Shown here one piece after another: positions 1 through 6,520 of a stretch of 7,775 bases of DNA; positions within the stretch are counted from its first letter, which is position 1; each line of letters begins with the position of its first letter. The stretch covers positions 1 through 7,775 of the forward strand of contig JAQURN010000056.1 in assembly GCA_028715585.1 (NCBI GenBank). Direction: 5' to 3'. Below the pieces are notes generated by a model that saw nothing but the letters and a program-made list of their open reading frames with translations, was not told where the DNA came from and did no database searches. Source of the stretch: Actinomycetota bacterium (GTDB lineage Bacteria > Actinomycetota > Geothermincolia > Fen-727 > JAQURN01). The translations under genes and the position numbers were made by a program.

Positions 1-1427
1 ATTTCGGAGGGGTTTCCTCTGATGTAGCGGATTCCCTCTCTTCTTACCCTGTCGTAGAATTCCTCGAAGCCTTTGCCAAAGGCACGCACGTCCATGTAAA
101 AAACGGTCACTTCAGCGTCTGGGAGTTTGTCTTTGAGCAGATGAGCCTGCTTCGCGAGATACATGCAGCAGACTCTCGAGCAGTATTGATTTCCTACCGA
201 TTCATCCCTTGACCCGACACAATGAATGAATGCCACCTTCTTTGGCTCGAACCCACCCTCTCCTTTTTTGTCTCTCCCTATTATTACCTTCCCGCCTGTT
301 GGTCCTGAGGCGGAAACTAGCCGTTCGAACTCTAGCCCAGTCATCACGTTCACGTTTTCCGAGTAGCCGAATTCTGGCTTTCGACTCGGGTCGAAAGTGT
401 CATATCCGGTGGCTACGATGATTGCTCCTATTTCTACTTCAATAGTCTCATCTTCGAGGTCGAAGTTGACCGCTCCAGCTTCGCAGGCTTCCACGCATGG
501 TGGGGTTCCCTTGCCGCACTTGCCCCTTGTCAGCATGAGACATTGGGTTGGATCTACCGTGTAAACCGCGGGGACTGCCTGCGGGAACGGGATATAGATA
601 GCTCCTCTGTTTCCTACTCCCTGATCGAACTCGGATGGGATACGGTTTGCCAGACGGCAATTTTCAGCGCATGTCCCGCAGCCGGTGCATTTGGACGGAT
701 CGACATAGCGACTCTTTTTCTTTATCTTTGCCTTGAAGTTCCCCACATATCCCTCGATTCCCTCGACCTCGGAGTAGGTTAGGAGTTCGATGTTAGGGTG
801 GTTAGCTACGTCAACCATCTTCGGGGTGAGAATGCACGCCGAGCAGTCGAGAGTGGGGAACGTCTTGTCCAACTGAGCCATGTGTCCGCCTACCGAGGGG
901 CTCTTATCAACAAGATAAACCTTGAAGCCAGCGTCGGCGATGTCTAGGGCTGCCTGTATTCCGGCGATTCCCGCCCCGATTATGAGGCATGAAGGAGTGA
1001 CGTCTACTTCCCTCTCTTCCAATGCCTCTAGAAGGAGAACTTTCGCGACGGCAGCTTCTACTAACTTCTTTGCCTTCTGGGTAGCGGCTTCTCGGTCCTC
1101 ATGCACCCAGGAACACTGCTCACGGATGTTTGCCATCTCCAAAAAATAAGGATTCAAGCCCGCATCCTTGAGGGTATTCCTAAAAGTTGGCTCGTGCATC
1201 CTGGGAGAGCATGAAGCAATTACCACCCGATTGAGCTCTAGCTCCTTGATATCTTTTCGGACCATTCCCTGTCCCGGGTCAGAGCACATATAGGAGTAAT
1301 CTCTCGCGATTACTACGCCAGGGAGCTTGGATATATACTCCACTACCGCGGATACGTCTACCACGGATGCTATATTTATCCCGCAGTGGCAAATGTAAAC
1401 TCCTATTCTGGGTTTGACGTCATTCAT
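1..1427 (-). CDS. hdrA: HdrA-like FAD/Fe-S protein (heterodisulfide reductase subunit A), 3' end cut by window edge
   Basis: This is the first 475 codons of an HdrA-family iron-sulfur flavoprotein; methanogen HdrA is about 650 residues, so the C-terminus lies off the left edge. HdrA is the flavin-bifurcating subunit of heterodisulfide reductase complexes. An N-terminal domain with CHCG at 13-16 is followed by a Rossmann FAD motif GAGIAGIQAA (151-160), the HdrA signature CSACILTPKM (195-204), and an inserted ferredoxin domain. Its first site is C247-x2-C250-x2-C253-x3-C257. The second is C296-x7-C304-x6-C311-x3-C315, wider than the usual C-x2-C in its middle. C403, C416, C420 and C421 reproduce the spacing of the four ligands of the unusual cluster in methanogen HdrA (C386/C399/C403/C404). 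The ATG at 1427 is chosen for its upstream AGGGGG. It lies 25 bp after etfA and is probably co-transcribed with it. The HdrA family call is secure; the partner complex is inference. Confidence 0.95.
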   Translation of the reverse strand, partial: MNDVKPRIGVYICHCGINIASVVDVSAVVEYISKLPGVVIARDYSYMCSDPGQGMVRKDIKELELNRVVIASCSPRMHEPTFRNTLKDAGLNPYFLEMANIREQCSWVHEDREAATQKAKKLVEAAVAKVLLLEALEEREVDVTPSCLIIGAGIAGIQAALDIADAGFKVYLVDKSPSVGGHMAQLDKTFPTLDCSACILTPKMVDVANHPNIELLTYSEVEGIEGYVGNFKAKIKKKSRYVDPSKCTGCGTCAENCRLANRIPSEFDQGVGNRGAIYIPFPQAVPAVYTVDPTQCLMLTRGKCGKGTPPCVEACEAGAVNFDLEDETIEVEIGAIIVATGYDTFDPSRKPEFGYSENVNVMTGLEFERLVSASGPTGGKVIIGRDKKGEGGFEPKKVAFIHCVGSRDESVGNQYCSRVCCMYLAKQAHLLKDKLPDAEVTVFYMDVRAFGKGFEEFYDRVRREGIRYIRGNPSE

Positions 1428-1434
1428 CAGAAAG

Positions 1435-1448
1435 CATCCCCCTGGATG
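1435..1448 (-). promoter_or_regulatory. hdrA ribosome binding site within a small hairpin
   Basis: The etfA-hdrA gap holds the purine run AGGGGG (1443 down to 1438), about 10 nt before the hdrA ATG, which is the only Shine-Dalgarno-like sequence there. It sits in the loop and 3' arm of a 5-bp stem, CATCC/GGATG, with the 4-nt loop AGGG. The stem is short and may be fortuitous. Confidence 0.4.
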
Positions 1449-1452
1449 TTTA

Positions 1453-2424
1453 TCACTTTACCTCCTTCAACTTTTCGGTTAGGGCTGGGACGACCTTGAA
1501 GAGGTCGTCAACAATTCCGTAATCAGCGTACTGAAAGATTGGAGCATTTGGGTCTTTGTTGATTGCCACGACCACGTCGGCTCCTTTTATTCCGGTTACG
1601 TGCTGGAATGCGCCGCTTATCCCAACGGCCAGATAGAGCTTGGGCTTGACCGTCTTTCCCGATATGCCAACTTGCCTGTCGGTGGGGAGCCAGCCCGCGT
1701 CGACTGCCGCCCTGCTTCCGGAGAGGTCAGCCCCGAGGACTTTTGCCAACTCCTCCATTAGGGGTACATTTTTCTCTTCCTTTATACCCCTTCCAACAGA
1801 TACCAACTTTTCTGACTGCGTTATGTCCACCTCTCCAACGGCGGCTTCCACATACTCCAGGAAACGACGCCCGCCAGCTTCTCCCTTGAGTGGATTCTCT
1901 ACCTTCTGAACCTCTCCGGATTTTGTGGCTTCTCCCGCGGGAACAGCCGCTTCCCTTACGGTAACGAGATATACGTCAGAGTCCTTGAACTCTATGCGTC
2001 CGTTTATCTTCCCGCCGTAATACTGCCTAGTTGCCGCTGGCTTCTCGCCCTCGAGTGACATCTCTATAATTTCTGTAGTGAAAGGCGCATCGAGCTCTAC
2101 AGCCAGGGCAGGGGCGACATCTACTCCCTGGGTCGTGTGCGCAATGAGGACGAGGTGCGGTTTCTGCTCTTCTATGAGCTGCGCGAGCGCGGGCACATAT
2201 GCCATGGCATTGAAGTTCTCGAAAATTGGGTCATCCACGTAGAGCACTCTATCCGCGTATTGCGCGCACTTCTGGGCAAACTCATCCACTCCGCTGCCAA
2301 GGAGCACGGCTGTGACTTTTCCGCCAGACTGCTCGGCGAGCTGACCAGCTAGAGTCATCATCTCCAGCGTTACCTCTCTAAGTTCCCCTTGCCTGTGTTC
2401 CGCGAGTACAAATATATCGTGCAT
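1453..2424 (-). CDS. etfA: Electron transfer flavoprotein alpha subunit
   Basis: A full-length EtfA (323 aa; family about 310-340). EtfA and EtfB form a cytoplasmic heterodimer that carries electrons between flavin dehydrogenases and a redox partner. The N-terminal nucleotide-binding-like domain (about 1-190) resembles EtfB. The C-terminal FAD domain (about 205-323) carries the family signature: GSRAAVDAGW at 236-245, RQVG at 250-253, LYLAVGISGAFQH at 263-275, VAINKDPNAPIFQYADYG at 286-303. The FAD-contacting positions of the family look intact. The ATG directly follows the etfB stop (TAA then ATG, no gap), which implies translational coupling; an AAGGAAAAGGGG purine tract in the end of etfB serves as RBS. 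Sequence alone does not tell me whether this ETF is the bifurcating (two FAD) or the electron-transferring (FAD plus AMP) type. Confidence 0.97.
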   Translation of the reverse strand: MHDIFVLAEHRQGELREVTLEMMTLAGQLAEQSGGKVTAVLLGSGVDEFAQKCAQYADRVLYVDDPIFENFNAMAYVPALAQLIEEQKPHLVLIAHTTQGVDVAPALAVELDAPFTTEIIEMSLEGEKPAATRQYYGGKINGRIEFKDSDVYLVTVREAAVPAGEATKSGEVQKVENPLKGEAGGRRFLEYVEAAVGEVDITQSEKLVSVGRGIKEEKNVPLMEELAKVLGADLSGSRAAVDAGWLPTDRQVGISGKTVKPKLYLAVGISGAFQHVTGIKGADVVVAINKDPNAPIFQYADYGIVDDLFKVVPALTEKLKEVK

Positions 2425-3222
2425 TTATACCAGCCCCTTTTCCTTCAATATCTCCGCTAGCTTCGCCGAGGTCTCGGAGGCATCTCCCTCGAGAATCTCG
2501 GCAAGTTCACCAACTTCTGGGACGGAGTATTGTGCCATCACTGCTTTGGAACCAGCTTCGCCGACCTCTTCTTCGGAAAGGCCGGTGGCAGCAAGGTCCA
2601 TAACCTTTATCTCTTTCCTGGATGCTTCCCTTATACCCTTGAATGAAGCATATCTGGGTTCATTGATGCCTGTTTGGATGGTGAGCAGGCACGGCATATC
2701 TACCTCGTTCATCTCCATCAGGCCGCCTTCCAGCTCCCTTCCGATTTTCATCTTGTTGTCTCCGATTACCTCCACGCTTTTGACCATCGCGGCGTGGGGA
2801 AGACCTAGCATTTTTGCCAATGCTACTCCTATGGCAGTGTAGCCATCGTCCGATGCCATACACCCTGTAAGGACGAGGTCGTAGTCCAGCCCATCTAGTG
2901 CCGTCTTGAGAATTTTGGCGGTGGTTATGGGGTCGGAATAGCTGAACTTCTCGTCGTCGAGCCTTATTGCGGAATCAGCGCCTTTTGCGAGTGCCATCCT
3001 GATTACCTGGTTTGCGCTCTCGCGACCCAGGCAGACAAGTGTTATCTCACCCCCGTGCTTTTCCTTCAGCCTCACCGCCTCTTCCACCGCGTAGTTGTCG
3101 GCGTCGTTTATCACGAAGCTCAGTTTGCTCTCGTCTATCCCCCGGCCGGTCGAATCTATGATGACTTCTGTTTCTGGGTCGGAGGTGTCGGGCACCTGTT
3201 TGACTAAAACCACGATGTTCAT
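2425..3222 (-). CDS. etfB: Electron transfer flavoprotein beta subunit
   Basis: EtfB of 265 aa (family about 250-265). It begins with the typical MNIVVLVKQVPDT and keeps AVEEAVRLKEKHGGEITLVCLG (44-65, ETF_beta core). The adenine-nucleotide region reads ASDDGYTAIGVALAKMLGLP (123-142), and the NEPRYASF motif is at 187-194. The usual NP-x-D segment is N39-D40-A-D42 here, a small deviation. A GTG at 3231 is in frame, but it lies inside the Shine-Dalgarno sequence GAGGTGA (3234 down to 3228), which is 5 nt before ATG 3222, so ATG 3222 is the start. etfA follows with zero spacing and an HdrD-like Fe-S protein precedes it by 59 bp, so the ETF probably passes electrons to or from that protein. Whether the bound nucleotide is FAD or AMP cannot be settled by eye. 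Confidence 0.97.
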   Translation of the reverse strand: MNIVVLVKQVPDTSDPETEVIIDSTGRGIDESKLSFVINDADNYAVEEAVRLKEKHGGEITLVCLGRESANQVIRMALAKGADSAIRLDDEKFSYSDPITTAKILKTALDGLDYDLVLTGCMASDDGYTAIGVALAKMLGLPHAAMVKSVEVIGDNKMKIGRELEGGLMEMNEVDMPCLLTIQTGINEPRYASFKGIREASRKEIKVMDLAATGLSEEEVGEAGSKAVMAQYSVPEVGELAEILEGDASETSAKLAEILKEKGLV

Positions 3223-3227
3223 TTGAA

Positions 3228-3234
3228 TCACCTC
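3228..3234 (-). promoter_or_regulatory. Strong Shine-Dalgarno sequence fixing the etfB start
   Basis: GAGGTGA is a 7-nt match to the complement of the 16S rRNA 3' end and lies 5 nt before ATG 3222. The upstream in-frame GTG (3231-3229) falls within this element and so is unlikely to be the start. Confidence 0.75.
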
Positions 3235-3281
3235 ACTTGTTTCTCTGTTTTTTCGAGTTGAGGAAAGACGGCTGGCAGCGT

Positions 3282-4457
3282 TTAGAGTATTTCGCCAAGC
3301 AGCTCGAGTATGTCTGCCACCCTCATTTCCTCTTCAAATCCTTTCACCTTCATCGCGTCTTCGAGAGTGAGAAGGCAAAATGGGCACGCCACAGCGACGA
3401 TGTTTGCCCCCATCTGCTTTGCGTCGGACATCCTTACCTCGGCAAGCCGTTCCTGTTTCGATTCTGATTCCACCCACATCTTGCCGCCGCCGCCCTCACA
3501 GCATAAGCTACGCTCACGGGACCGTCTAAACTCAAGTAACTCCAGGCCCGGAATTTGCCCCAAGATGTAGCGCGGTTCATCGAAGACGTTGTTTTTCTTT
3601 CCAAGATAGCAGGGGTCGTGATAAACAACTTTCCCCTCCAATTCTCCGGAAGGCACAAGCTTTTTATCTTCTATGAGTTCGGCTACGAGCTGGCTGTAGT
3701 GCATCACAGGTTTTGTGATGAGGTCGCTATATTCATTCTTGAATGTGTTGTAGCAGTGGGGGGAGATGCAAACGAGCCTGTCGAAATCATAACTGCCGAA
3801 GAGTTCTGTGTTATCCTCGACCAGCATCTCGAAGAGCCCTTCTTCGCCGAGCCTTCTTACCTCGCTCCCGCAGTCGGATTCAGCTTCCCCGATGAAGCCA
3901 TAGTCCACGCCAGCTTTCTCTAAAACTCTCACTAGATTCTTTGCAAGGGGTATTATCCTGGGATCGTAACAAGCTGTGCAGCAGATGTGAACCAAAACAT
4001 CTACCTTCTCGCCTGGGTTGGCAATTTTGACTTTCTCCACCCCTTCGATATCCTGCATCCAATCGCAGCGCTTTGCCCTGGGTTTCCCCCAGGGGTTCCC
4101 GTTGTTGAAGATGCTCTCGAGGGCATCTCTTACCGTTGGCTGGACGTTTCCCTCTTCTACTTCGAAGCTCCTGAGTCCAAGCAAAACCTCGAAAGGGTCA
4201 AGGCCTTTCGGACAACGAATCGCGCATGTGTTGCAGGTGGTGCAATCCCATATTTCTGGTTTTTTGGAAAGCTCCTCCAGGTGGTCTTGGAGGCAGTCAT
4301 AGACGAAGCGCCTGATGTTCAAGTCGCTTCTTGTGGTGACTGGACAACCCCCTGTGCACTTTCCACACTGAATACAGCCAAGGAGGTCGTATTTCTCGAC
4401 AAAAGAAACCTCTTCCGGTGTCATCTTTTGCTCCAGTTTTTGTGTCTCTACATACAT
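3282..4457 (-). CDS. HdrD-like (Fe-S)-binding oxidoreductase: ferredoxin domain plus two CCG domains
   Basis: A 391-aa soluble protein with the HdrC-HdrB fusion layout of HdrD/GlpC-type Fe-S oxidoreductases. The N-terminal ferredoxin domain has two [4Fe-4S] motifs, C28-x2-C31-x2-C34-x3-C38-P and C72-x2-C75-x2-C78-x3-C82-P. Two CCG (cysteine-rich) domains follow. The first is degenerate: C159-C160, then D195-C196-G197 where CCG is expected, then SPHC at 232-235 instead of CPxC. The second is complete: C283, C319-C320, and C358-P-F-C361, so a noncubane-type cluster is most likely there. I see no membrane segment, unlike many ETF-linked relatives, so it should act in the cytoplasm. It leads the etfB-etfA-hdrA unit and likely relays electrons between ETF and another carrier. 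ATG 4457 has GAGGTG 5 nt upstream. The in-frame GTG 4478 lies in a hairpin arm and is disfavoured. Substrate unknown. Confidence 0.9.
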   Translation of the reverse strand: MYVETQKLEQKMTPEEVSFVEKYDLLGCIQCGKCTGGCPVTTRSDLNIRRFVYDCLQDHLEELSKKPEIWDCTTCNTCAIRCPKGLDPFEVLLGLRSFEVEEGNVQPTVRDALESIFNNGNPWGKPRAKRCDWMQDIEGVEKVKIANPGEKVDVLVHICCTACYDPRIIPLAKNLVRVLEKAGVDYGFIGEAESDCGSEVRRLGEEGLFEMLVEDNTELFGSYDFDRLVCISPHCYNTFKNEYSDLITKPVMHYSQLVAELIEDKKLVPSGELEGKVVYHDPCYLGKKNNVFDEPRYILGQIPGLELLEFRRSRERSLCCEGGGGKMWVESESKQERLAEVRMSDAKQMGANIVAVACPFCLLTLEDAMKVKGFEEEMRVADILELLGEIL

Positions 4458-4458
4458 T

Positions 4459-4479
4459 GGTGCACCTCTTGGGTGCACC
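4459..4479 (-). promoter_or_regulatory. Perfect hairpin burying the RBS of the HdrD-like gene
   Basis: Two copies of the 8-bp palindrome GGTGCACC (4472-4479 and 4459-4466) are separated by 5 nt. In the mRNA they can pair over all 8 positions (6 G-C, 2 A-U) with loop CAAGA. The Shine-Dalgarno GAGGUG (4468 down to 4463) spans the loop and the 3' arm, and the stem ends one A before the AUG. In DNA the same sequence is a tandem pair of palindromes, 13 bp centre to centre, so a protein operator is also possible. The structure is seen directly; its regulatory role is inferred. Confidence 0.6.
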
Positions 4480-4508
4480 GCCGCTCGAGTCCGATTAAAA
4501 ACGAGAGA

Positions 4509-4538
4509 ATTCTAAACATAAAAGCGAGCGAATGGCAA
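4509..4538 (-). promoter_or_regulatory. Putative sigma70-type promoter of the HdrD-like/etfBA/hdrA unit
   Basis: TTGCCA (4538 down to 4533; 5 of 6 to TTGACA) and TAGAAT (4514 down to 4509; 5 of 6 to TATAAT) are spaced 18 bp. A start of transcription near 4502 would give a leader of about 45 nt that contains the whole RBS hairpin. It lies just downstream of a terminator-like hairpin, as expected for an independent operon. Confidence 0.55.
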
Positions 4539-4543
4539 ATGAC

Positions 4544-4569
4544 AAAAAATTTTTCCGGGGATTTTCCCC
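4544..4569 (-). terminator. Possible intrinsic terminator after the PASTA kinase gene
   Basis: In transcript sense, the stem GGGGA/UCCCC with loop AAA is followed by GGAAAAA and then six U. The stem is short and the U-run is 7 nt from it, so this is not ideal. Its place, about 45 bp after the kinase stop and just before the next promoter, supports it. Confidence 0.3.
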
Positions 4570-4612
4570 TCACCTTCTATGGCGAAAGGCTTGCTTTAGG
4601 TCATGGGGACAA

Positions 4613-6421
4613 TTAAAAGTTATAAGCTTCCACGAAGATAGTAACCGTGCTTCCCTCCGGTACGTTGGCGCCAGGCTGCGGATTTTGGCCTTGGACTTTG
4701 TTTTTTTCTGAAGGAATCTTGACTTCCGTCGTTTGCTCCTCCACCGTAAATCCTTTCCCTTCGAGTATTGACCTCGCTTCGCTAGCGTCTTTGCCTACCA
4801 CGCTGGGGACGGTGACCATTTTCGTCTCTATTGCGACCACGATGGTAACGCTTGTGCCTTTTGGCACCCTTTCTCCAGCGGCGGGCGTTTGGCTCAATAC
4901 TTTCCCAATTTTTTCTGTAGAAGCTTGTTCTTCTTTCTGAACGCTCAAGCCCGCCTTTTCAAGTTGCTTCGTGGCGGCCTCTACGTCTATTCCTACCACG
5001 TCGGGGACGGTAACTATTTCTTGCCCCTTGCTGATAGCTATGTTGACCTTGGTTCCCTTTGGTACCTTCTCTCCCGCCGATGGAGATTGAGAGGCAATCT
5101 TCCCTTTTTCAACGGAGTCATGGAATGTTTCGGTAACCGTTCCCAACTCCAGGTCATATTTTTTGAGGACCCCGGCTGCCTCCGATGATGAAAGACCAAC
5201 CAGGTTGGGTACCGCAACCTCTTCCGGACCCGCGTTTACGACGACTTTTACCGTTCCATTCTTTGAGATTCTCTTCCCTGCTGAGGGTTCCTGGCTGATG
5301 ATTACATCCTTTGCCTTTTCGGGATCCCTAACGGTTTTTATTACCTTAATTTTGAGCCCTTTCTGTTCGAGGATTTTTTCTGCCTCGACCAGTTTTTTCC
5401 CAACCAGGTTTGGAACGGCTATCTTGCCGGCTCCAAGGGCAGCCCAGACTCCGATGCCGCAAGCCAAGGCAATTATTACGCCCAATACAACCCATGCCCA
5501 GGTGTTTGAACGCCTCTTCGCGACTGATGGAGCTGGTGAAAGTGGGAAAGCTTCGGTTGGGGAGACATCTTCCGCTTGAAGAACGGGGGTTGCATATACT
5601 GGGGCGCCCTCCAGACAACGCTCGAGGTCGGCTTGCATCTCCGGCGCGCTTTGATACCTGTTGTCGGGGTTTTTAGCGAGAGCCTTCATTACCACTGCTT
5701 CTAGCTCCGGGGGAATGTCGGGATTCAACATAGATGGCGGAAGGGGATCTTCCCTCACGTGTTTGTAGGCAATCGCAACCGGGGTTTCGCCATCAAATGG
5801 AACTCTGCCGGTAAGCATTTCATAGAGCACTATGCCCAGCGAATAGAGGTCAGATCTTGGATCGGCGCTTTGCCCTTGAGCCTGCTCCGGGCTTATATAT
5901 TGTGCCGTGCCCATTATGGTGCCTGTCTGGGTCATGGCTGAATCGCCGACAGCTCTTGCAATGCCGAAGTCGGTGACTTTTATCTGGTTGCTTCTTGTTA
6001 CCGTTACATTCTGCGGTTTTATGTCGCGGTGGACTATCCCTTGTTTGTGCGCGGCTTCGAGAGCGGAACAGATGGCAATGGCTATTTCTATTGCCCTCTC
6101 GGGAAGAAGGGGGCCGTTTTCGATGATTATGTCCTTGAGTGTCTTTCCCTGTATGTATTCCATGACCAGAAAAGAGGTGTCCCCCTCGATTCCCCAGTCA
6201 TACACGCTTACCACGTTGGGATGATTTAAGTTAGCGGCGGCTTGAGCCTCTCTCTTGAAGCGTTCTACGAATACAGGGTCTTTCGCGTATTGGGGGTGGA
6301 GTATCTTTACCGCGACTGTTCTTCCCAGAAGATTATCGGTAGCGCGATAGACATCTGCCATTCCTCCCGCTCCGATTAGGTCTCCTAGCACGTAGCGGCC
6401 ATTTATAATTTCACCAGACAT
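4613..6421 (-). CDS. pknB: Membrane Ser/Thr protein kinase with four PASTA repeats (PknB/PrkC/Stk1 family)
   Basis: A 602-aa Hanks-type kinase. The cytoplasmic kinase domain (about 10-270) has the glycine loop GAGGMADVY (17-25), ATP lysine K39, alpha-C glutamate E58, catalytic HRDIKPQN (131-138, D133), metal-binding DFG (151-153), and a Thr-rich activation loop (TQTGTIMGT, 164-172) before SPEQ (177-180). All catalytic residues are present. A juxtamembrane linker (about 270-306, basic KRR at 302-304) leads to one transmembrane helix (about 308-330) and four extracellular PASTA repeats (about 332-398, 400-466, 468-532, 535-598). PASTA domains of the family sense muropeptides or lipid II and control growth, division or germination. 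Repeat number varies; Mycobacterium PknB also has four. No cognate phosphatase or cell-wall gene adjoins it here, so its setting among redox genes says little about its targets. SD is weak (GGG, 9 nt from ATG). Confidence 0.96.
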   Translation of the reverse strand: MSGEIINGRYVLGDLIGAGGMADVYRATDNLLGRTVAVKILHPQYAKDPVFVERFKREAQAAANLNHPNVVSVYDWGIEGDTSFLVMEYIQGKTLKDIIIENGPLLPERAIEIAIAICSALEAAHKQGIVHRDIKPQNVTVTRSNQIKVTDFGIARAVGDSAMTQTGTIMGTAQYISPEQAQGQSADPRSDLYSLGIVLYEMLTGRVPFDGETPVAIAYKHVREDPLPPSMLNPDIPPELEAVVMKALAKNPDNRYQSAPEMQADLERCLEGAPVYATPVLQAEDVSPTEAFPLSPAPSVAKRRSNTWAWVVLGVIIALACGIGVWAALGAGKIAVPNLVGKKLVEAEKILEQKGLKIKVIKTVRDPEKAKDVIISQEPSAGKRISKNGTVKVVVNAGPEEVAVPNLVGLSSSEAAGVLKKYDLELGTVTETFHDSVEKGKIASQSPSAGEKVPKGTKVNIAISKGQEIVTVPDVVGIDVEAATKQLEKAGLSVQKEEQASTEKIGKVLSQTPAAGERVPKGTSVTIVVAIETKMVTVPSVVGKDASEARSILEGKGFTVEEQTTEVKIPSEKNKVQGQNPQPGANVPEGSTVTIFVEAYNF

Positions 6422-6466
6422 ATATTCTTACCCGTTTTCTAAAAAGCCATTTTCCTTATTGGAAAA

Positions 6467-6472
6467 ATTATA
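6467..6472 (-). promoter_or_regulatory. Candidate -10 element upstream of the PASTA kinase
   Basis: A perfect TATAAT on the minus strand lies about 45 bp before the kinase ATG in the 99-bp gap after rubrerythrin. I find no convincing -35 hexamer at 16-18 bp, so it could be chance in an AT-rich spacer. Confidence 0.25.
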
Positions 6473-6520
6473 TATCAAAGTCCGAAAAGCCTTTGTATTT
6501 GCGAAATTCAAACGAGGCAT

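Noticed and set aside
3223..3231. GTG start for etfB giving three extra N-terminal residues
   Set aside because: The GTG is inside the Shine-Dalgarno GAGGTGA, and the ATG at 3222 has ideal spacing and gives the standard EtfB N-terminus.
3555..3923. 122-codon open frame on the plus strand
   Set aside because: It is antisense to the HdrD-like CCG region, with no family resemblance and no RBS argument.
4458..4478. GTG start for the HdrD-like gene giving seven extra residues
   Set aside because: This GTG lies in the 5' arm of the hairpin and has no RBS. ATG 4457 has GAGGTG 5 nt upstream.
3987..4616. 209-codon open frame on the plus strand
   Set aside because: It is antisense to the HdrD-like gene and its leader, and the product shows no recognisable family. 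The minus-strand gene is well supported by motifs throughout.
6450..6466. TTTTCC/GGAAAA inverted repeat between rubrerythrin and the kinase gene
   Set aside because: Six mostly A-T pairs with no U-run after the stem in transcript sense. It is not a convincing terminator and could be chance in an AT-rich spacer.
6467..6480. FNR-like half-site (TTGAT on the minus strand) overlapping the kinase -10 candidate
   Set aside because: The second half-site (ATCAA after 4 bp) is absent; a single 5-mer is not evidence for an operator.
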